Source of the DNA: Lachnospiraceae bacterium
GTDB lineage: Bacteria; Bacillota; Clostridia; Lachnospirales; Lachnospiraceae
Length of the DNA stretch: 28,802 nucleotides
Assembly: GCA_004552595.1 (NCBI GenBank)
Contig: SFNX01000011.1
Span: 1-28,802 of the forward strand
Reading direction: 5' to 3'
A model generated the notes under the pieces. It ran no database searches and was not told where the DNA came from. It saw only the letters and a program-made list of their open reading frames with translations. The first letter of the stretch is position 1; every line of letters starts with the position of its first letter. Below, in pieces: positions 22,281-28,802 of this stretch. The position numbers and the translations under genes were made by a program.

Positions 22281-22328
22281 CATTACTTCATCATTAACAT
22301 AGTATTGCGCTCATTACTTCATCATTAA
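22281..22328. repeat. 17-bp direct repeat across the mtaB stop codon
   Basis: CATTACTTCATCATTAA occurs at 22281-22297 and again at 22312-22328. On the minus strand the first copy read is inside the mtaB codons for INDEVM, and the second supplies the TAA stop and the bases after it. Confidence 0.85.
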
Positions 22329-23661
22329 TAAAGCCTTCAATGTGCACATCTCTTATTTCGTTTATTAATTTTTCGTCGCCTGACTTTAGCGCAACCTTAA
22401 CATACTCTCTCGTATAGCCGATGAGATAATCTTCTCCACCCATTATGATTATCTCTTCAAAAAGCACCTCAGCTCTTTTTCCGATATAATATTCCCTGAA
22501 TTTTCTGCTTCTTTCATTGGCATCTTTAATAAGAATCTCACTTCTTACTGATTTTTCCTTATCGGTAAGCTGATTATCCATCTTATCAGCAAGAGTTCCT
22601 CTTCGCCTTGAGTACTTAAATATATGCGCCTCATAAAAGTCGACTTTATTCATATACTCTCTAGTCTCAGTAAATTCTTCATTAGTCTCGCCCGGAAACC
22701 CCGCAATAACATCTGTCGTAATTCCCGCATGTATAAAGTACTCTCTTATAAGCTTTGTTTTTTCTAAAAATTCATCTGTACTGTATCGCCTGTTCATTCT
22801 TTTTAGCACTGAATCGGAGCCACTTTGTAATGAAAGGTGAAAGTGAGGACATATTTTACCTGTAGCGACAAGTCTTTTAAGGAAATCTTCTGTAATTATT
22901 CTTGGTTCAAGTGAGCCAAGTCTTATTCTCTTAACTCCTTTAATTTTAGCAACAGCCTCTATTGCATCAATTAACTTTGCATTTTCGTATTCACTATAGC
23001 CTACAGGATTCTCATTTGACATTTCGATATTGTAATTTTCCATTCCGTATGAGCTTAGATGAATACCTGTAAGAACAAATTCTTTGTAATTGTTTTTACA
23101 GAGTCCTTCTATTTCACTGACGATATCTTCTATTTTCCTTGAGCGTACTCTTCCTCTTGCAAGAGGAATTGCACAGTAGCTGCAAAACTGATTGCAGCCG
23201 TCCTGTATCTTCACATGTACTCTTGTATGCTCTGTCGTAAATGAGAGCTTAAATTCGTCATATTCCTTTGTCTCACTAATGTCGTTAACTGATAAGAGTC
23301 TGTTATTCTCTTTATTATTCAGAAACTCAACAATCTTCTCGTATGCATGACCTTTATCAGAATTGCCGATTAATACATCAATTCCCAAGTCTTTACCGGC
23401 CTCAGCCTTACTCGTTTCAACATAGCAGCCCATTGCAACTACAATTGCATCAGGGTTTAATGTCTTTGCCCTGTGAAGCATTTGTCTTGATTTTCTGTCG
23501 GCAATATTTGTTACAGTGCACGTATTTACCACGTAAATGTCCGCTTTTTGGTCAAAAGGTACAATTCGGAAATCGTTTTCCGTAAATCTTTGTTGCACAA
23601 ATTCCAACTCATATGAATTTACTTTGCATCCAAGGTTATGAAATGCTACTTTTTTGGACAT
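22294..23661 (-). CDS. mtaB: tRNA t6A37 methylthiotransferase MtaB
   Basis: A radical-SAM enzyme that turns N6-threonylcarbamoyladenosine 37 of tRNAs into the 2-methylthio form. From the ATG at 23661 it has 455 residues. The N-terminal UPF0004 cluster cysteines are at 12, 48 and 79 (NLGCKVNSYE, VNTCTVTN, AMGCYVE). The radical-SAM motif DGCNQFCSYC has C156, C160 and C163. SLEPR and a C-terminal TRAM-like part follow. I chose this start because GAGGT lies 6 bases upstream; the ATG four codons earlier overlaps that site. It faces the HPr-like gene divergently. Confidence 0.93.
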   Translation of the reverse strand: MSKKVAFHNLGCKVNSYELEFVQQRFTENDFRIVPFDQKADIYVVNTCTVTNIADRKSRQMLHRAKTLNPDAIVVAMGCYVETSKAEAGKDLGIDVLIGNSDKGHAYEKIVEFLNNKENNRLLSVNDISETKEYDEFKLSFTTEHTRVHVKIQDGCNQFCSYCAIPLARGRVRSRKIEDIVSEIEGLCKNNYKEFVLTGIHLSSYGMENYNIEMSNENPVGYSEYENAKLIDAIEAVAKIKGVKRIRLGSLEPRIITEDFLKRLVATGKICPHFHLSLQSGSDSVLKRMNRRYSTDEFLEKTKLIREYFIHAGITTDVIAGFPGETNEEFTETREYMNKVDFYEAHIFKYSRRRGTLADKMDNQLTDKEKSVRSEILIKDANERSRKFREYYIGKRAEVLFEEIIIMGGEDYLIGYTREYVKVALKSGDEKLINEIRDVHIEGFINDEVMSAILC

Positions 23662-23692
23662 TTTATACCTCATTTTTTGTAATATTTATAGG

Positions 23693-23721
23693 TTGACTTC
23701 CTTACACCTCTCCATTATTAT
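23693..23721 (+). promoter_or_regulatory. Promoter of the HPr-like gene
   Basis: TTGACT (23693-23698) is followed by a 17-base spacer and TATTAT (23716-23721). The HPr-like ATG starts 34 bases after the -10 box, with AAGGAG about 10 bases before it. Confidence 0.85.
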
Positions 23722-23754
23722 TATATTGTAACGACGAGAAAGGAGAATAAAGGT

Positions 23755-23985
23755 ATGAAGACAGTACAGATTTCATTAAACTCAATTGATAAGGTTAAGA
23801 CTTTTGTTAATGACATTACAAAATTTGATTATGATTTTGATTTAGTATCAGGTAGATACGTGATCGACGCTAAGTCAATCATGGGTATCTTTTCATTAGA
23901 TCTTTCAAAGCCTATTGACTTAAATATCCATGCAGAGGACGGCATCGAAGATGTTCTTAACGTTATCAAGCCTTATATTGTTTAA
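23755..23985 (+). CDS. HPr-like protein without the active-site histidine (Crh-like)
   Basis: The 76-aa product aligns along its length with HPr, the PTS phosphocarrier. The regulatory serine region is well kept (AKSIMGIFSLDLSKPI, Ser41, equivalent to Ser46). The active-site segment, normally GxHARPA with His15, reads SIDKVKT instead, so it cannot accept phosphate from enzyme I. Bacillus Crh has the same combination and works only in carbon catabolite repression through HPr kinase and CcpA; a similar role is inferred. It is a single-gene unit with its own promoter and terminator and the only complete plus-strand gene in the window. Confidence 0.85.
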   Translation: MKTVQISLNSIDKVKTFVNDITKFDYDFDLVSGRYVIDAKSIMGIFSLDLSKPIDLNIHAEDGIEDVLNVIKPYIV

Positions 23986-24000
23986 TCAATAGAGTTTATG

Positions 24001-24027
24001 CGGGCAGGTTTTACCTGCCCGTTTTTT
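24001..24027 (+). terminator. Terminator of the HPr-like gene
   Basis: A perfect 8-bp GC-rich stem, CGGGCAGG (24001-24008) and CCTGCCCG (24014-24021), is followed by six T residues. It lies between the convergent HPr-like and DUF6311-like genes. The minus strand has no T-run after the stem. Confidence 0.92.
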
Positions 24028-25750
24028 ATTTATCGACCGTAATCACGATATGTTCCGGAAGTTCATATTTATTAGCATTTTTATTTTTAACAACTTCATC
24101 ATATTCCTTCGTGTAATCTTCATTTCTGAATACATATACAACACTACTGTCAAGGTTCCCTTTTAAGAATTCACCTGACCACTCTTCAATTGTTGCATCT
24201 ATTTCATCATATATTGTTCGTGCGTAGTAGAAGCTGTTCTGGCTCATTTTGTGTAAATATGCATAATATGCGGTGTCCATCATAATGTCATTGTAATCAT
24301 ACATAAATACAAATTCATCTTTGCCATCTATTACATTTTCATCTTCAAGTTGAGTCCATACAGTCTCAAATACCTTATCTTCACTATACTTCTGATGATA
24401 TTGTTTTACGATTCCCGACATCTCGAAAAGCTGTATTATAATTGCAAAAGCAACAAGCAGCTTAACCCATATCTTACTAAAATGTTTAGCGACTAATGAG
24501 AATGCAATTACGTAGAAAAGATACATTCCTATCCATACAAATCTTGCATTGGTTCTGCATATTCCAAGAATACGTGTAATAAATTTAGGTACAGGAATAC
24601 TTATCAGCTTAACGCTTCCAAACGAATAATTCGGAAAGCATGAAAATAACAGAACAATAATAATGAATGCAATTATTACGGCATATGTTAATTTGCATAT
24701 ATTGCCTGAATTTTCATCAGGGTTTGATAAAGAAACGGTGGCATTTTTGCCTAAGTGTTTATCACGGATATGAACAGCTGTTTCGTACATTGTCATTACG
24801 ATTAACAGTATAATCATGCCAATTCCAAGATACGAAAAACCCTCAAATTCAAACATTCCGTTGTTCTCAAACCCTTTAAACAAGGAGCTAAAATGCAGCG
24901 GATTTACATATGCACTTAAGTTGGCATAGAAGCTTCCAAAGCCGTCTCCGCTAACAGAACCCGAGCCGTAAAATCCACCTAAAATATAAAGAAGAATAAA
25001 TGACGATACGCCCATGCTAAGAAGCGGAAATGCCATCCATAGATCTTTATAAAACTTTGTTCCTTTTTTGTGTGTTCTTAATATTCCATCACAAATCTGT
25101 AAAAGAAGAACGATGCCTGTCATAAATACAAAATATGAATGGATTGAGACAGACAGTACTCCGATTAAAGCCCAATATATGCATATCTTTTTAAGCTGCG
25201 ATTTGTCTGTAATATCTGTGTATAGCCATATAATGAGTGCAAGCACTATTATCCACTGAGCGGAAAGTGCGGTGTGGTAAAACATTCTGTGCAGTACCGG
25301 AAAGCTTAAAATAAAGAAAAGACTTCCTAATAAGCAGAGTAATTTACTACCTGAAAATCTTCTGATTAAGACAGGTGACAATGCGCCCATTAATGAAAAG
25401 CATATAAGTCCGAACAGCCCAAAGTACTGAAAGCTCTCAGGAAGAACACCTGAAAACAGCTTGAAAAATACAGCAAATAACGGAATTGAATCGGTATATA
25501 CAACCGACATTGAATAAGGCTTAGAAAGTGTATCAATTATTCCGACAGGAAAACGCCATGGGCTTAGTCTGTAATGACAGAAGCCGACATAGTGCTGCCG
25601 TAAATCCATGTCTCCATGAAAGAGCCAGCCGTTATATGTAACATCAACAATTTTAAATCCGTAAACAAGCGCAAAACACAGGATGCCGATCATGCACCCT
25701 GTGAACATAAGAAACAATAATTCTTTTTTTTCAGGTTTATTAAAATTCAT
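24026..25750 (-). CDS. Polytopic membrane protein, DUF6311-like (GT-C-type fold likely)
   Basis: The 574-aa protein has roughly ten or more hydrophobic helices and a soluble C-terminal part of about 110 residues. After the first span comes an outside loop with HGDMDLRQHYVGFCHYRLSPWRFPVG, then VVYTDSIPLFAVFFKLFSGVLP and FQYFGLFGLICF. This matches my memory of DUF6311, a family related in layout to GT-C glycosyltransferases that use lipid-linked sugars; the acidic DMDLRQH loop would be the catalytic site. The substrate is unknown. It is single, with its own spacing, upstream of the HPr terminator. Confidence 0.75.
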   Translation of the reverse strand: MNFNKPEKKELLFLMFTGCMIGILCFALVYGFKIVDVTYNGWLFHGDMDLRQHYVGFCHYRLSPWRFPVGIIDTLSKPYSMSVVYTDSIPLFAVFFKLFSGVLPESFQYFGLFGLICFSLMGALSPVLIRRFSGSKLLCLLGSLFFILSFPVLHRMFYHTALSAQWIIVLALIIWLYTDITDKSQLKKICIYWALIGVLSVSIHSYFVFMTGIVLLLQICDGILRTHKKGTKFYKDLWMAFPLLSMGVSSFILLYILGGFYGSGSVSGDGFGSFYANLSAYVNPLHFSSLFKGFENNGMFEFEGFSYLGIGMIILLIVMTMYETAVHIRDKHLGKNATVSLSNPDENSGNICKLTYAVIIAFIIIVLLFSCFPNYSFGSVKLISIPVPKFITRILGICRTNARFVWIGMYLFYVIAFSLVAKHFSKIWVKLLVAFAIIIQLFEMSGIVKQYHQKYSEDKVFETVWTQLEDENVIDGKDEFVFMYDYNDIMMDTAYYAYLHKMSQNSFYYARTIYDEIDATIEEWSGEFLKGNLDSSVVYVFRNEDYTKEYDEVVKNKNANKYELPEHIVITVDK

Positions 25751-25796
25751 TCAATTAATAAGGCTTTAACTAACGGTTCCCTTTTTATAAAGCTTA

Positions 25797-26978
25797 TCAG
25801 TCAACAATAATAAGTTCTTTTGTCTCAATTGCAGTTTTGTATAACTCGTCAATCTTTTCTGATAAATTACCCTCATCTCTTCTTATTATGTTGAGATTTG
25901 GCTTTGTAACCGGATGCTTGGCAACAAAAATCGTGCAACAGTCTTCATACGGAAGAATCGATGTCTCATATGTGTCAATTTTCTCTGAAATCTCAATGAT
26001 TTCCTGCTTATCAAATCCGATAAGCGGTCTGAAAACAGGAAGTGTACATACTTCATTTGTTGCAACTAATGACTGCATTGTCTGTGATGCAACCTGGCCG
26101 ATACTTTCACCCGTAATCAAGCTTAAGCACTCGGTTTCTTTTGCAATATGCTCAGCAATTCTCATCATATAACGGCGCATTATGATTGTTAACTCATCAT
26201 GTGGACACTTGTCATATATGTACAGCTGAATATCCGTAAAATTAACAACGTGAAGGTAAATCGGTCCCGTATATTTAGCAATCTTTTTCGCCAAATCAAC
26301 GACCTTCTGCTTAGCTCGCTCTGAGGTGTATGGCGGTGCATGGAAATACACTGCATCGATTCTTACTCCTCGCTTTGAAATCATGTAGCCTGCAACAGGT
26401 GAATCAATTCCGCCCGATAATAAAAGCATAGCCTTGCCGTTTGTTCCAATCGGCATTCCGCCCGGTCCCTTTATTACCTCTGAATAGATGTAAATCTTCT
26501 CTCTTATCTCGACATTGAGCATAATTTCAGGATTATGCACGTCTACAGAAAGCTCAGGAAATGCATTAAGTAATACTTCTCCAAGCTTTGCATTTATTTC
26601 CATTGATTCAAGCGGATAGTTCTTACGGGCACGTCTTGAATTAACTTTAAATGTTTTGTTTTTATCAGGATATACTTCATCGATAAAAGAAGTAACATCC
26701 GATGCTAACTGTTCAAAGCCTTTGTCTTCAACATGAACTACAGGACAGACTCCCGTAATACCAAAGACTTTAGTAAGTGCACCAACAGTCTCATCAAAAT
26801 CATAATCCGATAAATATTCTACATAAATACGTCCGCTTGCCTTTGATATTTCGTACTTTCCTTCACACTTGTTAAGTGCAATCTTAATCTGCCTTACAAG
26901 TGCATCCTCAAACATATATCTGTTCTTTCCCTTAATTGCAATTTCTGCATATTTAATGAGAAACGATGTGTATTTCAT
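25797..26978 (-). CDS. thiI: tRNA 4-thiouridine synthase ThiI
   Basis: The 393-aa protein has an N-terminal ferredoxin-like/THUMP part (YAEIAIKGKNRYMFED) and a PP-loop ATPase domain with LLSGGIDSPVAGY (SGGIDSP at 188-194). The product adenylates U8 of tRNA and inserts sulfur. The C-terminal rhodanese domain of the E. coli enzyme is missing, as is normal in Firmicutes, where sulfur comes from the partner desulfurase. That partner gene lies 11 bases upstream. Confidence 0.95.
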   Translation of the reverse strand: MKYTSFLIKYAEIAIKGKNRYMFEDALVRQIKIALNKCEGKYEISKASGRIYVEYLSDYDFDETVGALTKVFGITGVCPVVHVEDKGFEQLASDVTSFIDEVYPDKNKTFKVNSRRARKNYPLESMEINAKLGEVLLNAFPELSVDVHNPEIMLNVEIREKIYIYSEVIKGPGGMPIGTNGKAMLLLSGGIDSPVAGYMISKRGVRIDAVYFHAPPYTSERAKQKVVDLAKKIAKYTGPIYLHVVNFTDIQLYIYDKCPHDELTIIMRRYMMRIAEHIAKETECLSLITGESIGQVASQTMQSLVATNEVCTLPVFRPLIGFDKQEIIEISEKIDTYETSILPYEDCCTIFVAKHPVTKPNLNIIRRDEGNLSEKIDELYKTAIETKELIIVD

Positions 26979-26989
26979 TTAATGTCCCC

Positions 26990-28147
26990 CTAGTGTCTTG
27001 AATATTTCCTAAGCATAGGAATCACTTCATTAAGTACTGAAAGTGTCTGTTCTATATCTTCACGCGTTGTCTCAACCGACATTGAGAATCGTATTGTCGA
27101 GTCGAGTAAATCGTGCTTAAGTCCAATTGATTTAAGTGTTGCGCTTATTGAAGGCTTATTTGATGCACACGCAGAGCCTGAGGATACATAAATTCCTTTA
27201 TCTTCAAGTGTATGAAGCATTACCTCTGCCCTTACTCCTTTGATTGAAGCACTTACAATATGCGGCGCAGTCTCTCTTATATTATCTGTAATAGCGTTAA
27301 CGCTTACGTCTTCTATTTTTAGTAGCTCTTTAACAAAGTAATCTTTTAATTCGTAAAGCTTATCAATTTTTTTATCAAAATCTCTGTATATTATTTCAGC
27401 AGCAAGTCCGATGCCGGCTATTCCTATTACATTTTCTGTTCCGGACCTTAAGCCCTTCTGCTGTCCTCCGCCAAAAATAATCGGGGAAATCTTTGTTTTA
27501 TCGGCGATATATAAAACGCCTATACCCTTCGGGCCATGTATTTTATGACCGCTTATTGACATTAAATCAATGCCTGACTTCTTTGGATTTATTTTGAATT
27601 TGCCGTACCCCTGGACGCTGTCAACATGGAAAAGGGTATTCGGATTGTTTTCTTTAATAATTTTACCAATCTCTTCAATTGGCATAACTGAACCGATTTC
27701 GTTATTGACATGCATGATAGATACTAATACAGTATCTTTTCTGAGTGCGTTCTTAAAATCTTCTATTCTCACTCTGCCTAAGCTATCAACAGGGAGGTAT
27801 GTTACCTCATAGCCCTGCTTTTCAATATAGGCACAGGTTTCAAGAACCGCAGGATGCTCTATGCCCGTAGTGATAATGTGCTTACCGATACGGGCATTTG
27901 CATAACATCCTCCGATAATTGCCATATTATCTGATTCAGTGCCGCCTGATGTAAATAAAATCTCTGATTCCTTACATTTAAGGGTCTTTGCTATTTGTTC
28001 CTTAGCTTTCTTTATGTAGTTTTCTGAAACAACACCAAGATTATGCATACTTGATGGATTGCCAAAATCAACATCCATCACTTTATTCATAATTTCCCTT
28101 ACTTCATCAAAAGGCCTTGTTGTTGCACTGTTATCAAGATAAATCAT
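26990..28147 (-). CDS. Cysteine desulfurase (NifS/IscS family), ThiI partner
   Basis: A PLP enzyme that removes sulfur from cysteine. The 385-aa sequence starts MIYLDNSATTRPFDEV, has the PLP-binding lysine in SISGHKIHGPKG (K202) and the active cysteine in SSGSACASNKPS (C327). TSGGTESDN and HVDSVQG are further cofactor motifs. The short loop around the active cysteine fits the NifZ type that works with ThiI in Bacillus. It is directly upstream of thiI, so sulfur for 4-thiouridine is its likely use. Confidence 0.93.
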   Translation of the reverse strand: MIYLDNSATTRPFDEVREIMNKVMDVDFGNPSSMHNLGVVSENYIKKAKEQIAKTLKCKESEILFTSGGTESDNMAIIGGCYANARIGKHIITTGIEHPAVLETCAYIEKQGYEVTYLPVDSLGRVRIEDFKNALRKDTVLVSIMHVNNEIGSVMPIEEIGKIIKENNPNTLFHVDSVQGYGKFKINPKKSGIDLMSISGHKIHGPKGIGVLYIADKTKISPIIFGGGQQKGLRSGTENVIGIAGIGLAAEIIYRDFDKKIDKLYELKDYFVKELLKIEDVSVNAITDNIRETAPHIVSASIKGVRAEVMLHTLEDKGIYVSSGSACASNKPSISATLKSIGLKHDLLDSTIRFSMSVETTREDIEQTLSVLNEVIPMLRKYSRH

Positions 28148-28176
28148 ACTACTATACCATTTGGTTAATTTGCATT

Positions 28177-28802
28177 TTATTTTGCAGCTTCGAATTCCTT
28201 ATAGATTTCTTCAGATGGCTCTTTTGTGCAAAGTGACACTACTACTATAAATACAAAAGAAACTAAGAATGCCGGAAGAAGCTCATAAATGTTCCATGCA
28301 CCGCCTAAAGGTCTTACAAGGTACTTCCAGATAAATACCATTGCACCGCCTGCAATAACGCCTGCGATTGCGCCTTCCTTTGTAGTTCTTTTCCAGAAAA
28401 GTGCTGTGAGTGTAAGTGCGCCGAACGCACCACCAAAGCCTGCCCATGCAAAGCTTACGATCTGGAATACAGAAGAGTTAGGGTCTCTTGCAAGGAAAAT
28501 TGCAATGATTGAAATAACAAGTATTGCTGCCCTTGCAACCTTAAGTGATTTCTTGTCATCCATCTTAATCTTTAAGAAATCCTGTGTAATATTCTGTGAA
28601 ACAGATGATGCAGCTGCAAGCATCTGAGAATCAGCTGTTGACATTGTTGCAGCTAAAACTCCTGCAAGTATTACACCTGCGATGATTGCCGGCAATACGC
28701 CATGCTGTGAAATAAGTCCTGAAAGTCTTACAACAATTGTCTCTGATGAAGAACCATCAAGCACTTCAAGAATGCCTGTCTTTGAAACTGCGTTTCCTAC
28801 AA
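28177..28802 (-). CDS. putP: Sodium:solute symporter, PutP-type (C-terminal part, cut by window edge)
   Basis: The open frame runs off the right edge, so the true start is outside. The visible 208 residues contain about five membrane spans. ILAGVLAATMSTADSQML is the conserved sodium-site region of the SSS family, and it is followed by SVSQNITQDFL and later WAGFGGAFGALTLTALFW. These fit the last third of a sodium/proline symporter; proline is the usual substrate but is inferred. It ends in a charged tail EEIYKEFEAAK. Confidence 0.85.
   Translation of the reverse strand, partial: VGNAVSKTGILEVLDGSSSETIVVRLSGLISQHGVLPAIIAGVILAGVLAATMSTADSQMLAAASSVSQNITQDFLKIKMDDKKSLKVARAAILVISIIAIFLARDPNSSVFQIVSFAWAGFGGAFGALTLTALFWKRTTKEGAIAGVIAGGAMVFIWKYLVRPLGGAWNIYELLPAFLVSFVFIVVVSLCTKEPSEEIYKEFEAAK

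Noticed and set aside
25761..25795. Terminator between thiI and the DUF6311-like gene
   Set aside because: Only a short imperfect AAGCTTTA/TAAAGCCTT pairing is present with a long loop and no T-run in the right place.

Overview
The window looks like the chromosome of a low-GC Gram-positive anaerobe, most likely a Lachnospiraceae (Clostridia) species. The evidence is the AT-rich composition, AGGAGG-type ribosome binding sites, RNase J, IreB, a YlbF-family protein, an HPr-like protein and two gene families I associate with that group (DUF6145-like and DUF6311-like, recalled from memory). Almost every gene lies on the minus strand.

Region 1 (about 1-9740) is a plasmid-like accessory element, read right to left. 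Its backbone is a helix-turn-helix replication-type protein (9542-8793), a ParM-type actin (8790-7861), a ParR-position adaptor (7859-7437), a roughly 400-base gene-free tract packed with hairpins and GGTACC repeats (7037-7457; candidate oriT and/or centromere), MobC (7004-6624), a MOBP-type relaxase (6675-5536) and a coiled-coil membrane protein that starts inside the relaxase gene and shares 347 bases with it. A terminator (4809-4835) ends this block. Cargo follows: an orphan Jag N-terminal-domain protein, a decayed serine recombinase tail, a 58-aa and a 62-aa protein, a DUF2971-like protein, a YbjQ-family protein and a zinc-ribbon/membrane/TPR protein. No complete integrase or transposase is visible, so the left boundary is probably outside the window. 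On the right the element abuts a tRNA-Gln(CUG) gene with its own promoter and terminator.

Region 2 (9782-16529) is core chromosome: tRNA-Gln, dusB, coaX, a DUF6145-like protein, a small membrane protein, argF, a secreted SH3-SleB cell-wall hydrolase and two membrane-anchored family 2 glycosyltransferases.

Region 3 (16526-22069) is a tightly packed set in the order ireB - ruvX - DUF1292 - rnjA - ylbF-like - mltG-like - trmR - trhP - GT2 - GT2. It resembles the Bacillus ireB-ruvX-yrzB-mltG-trmR-trhP cluster with RNase J and a YlbF protein inserted. The MltG position holds a protein lacking the catalytic domain. TrmR and TrhP would together make 5-methoxyuridine at tRNA position 34.

Region 4 (22294-28802) holds mtaB, a divergent HPr-like gene with a clear promoter and terminator that has lost the phosphoryl-accepting histidine but kept the regulatory serine (Crh-like), a polytopic DUF6311-like protein, thiI with its cysteine desulfurase partner, and the C-terminal part of a PutP-type sodium symporter cut by the window edge. 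Several core genes (dusB, mtaB, thiI, trmR, trhP) act in tRNA modification.

The most unusual features are the relaxase/coiled-coil gene overlap, the hairpin and repeat tract 7037-7457, the Crh-like HPr, the catalytic-domain-less MltG and the orphan Jag-N protein.
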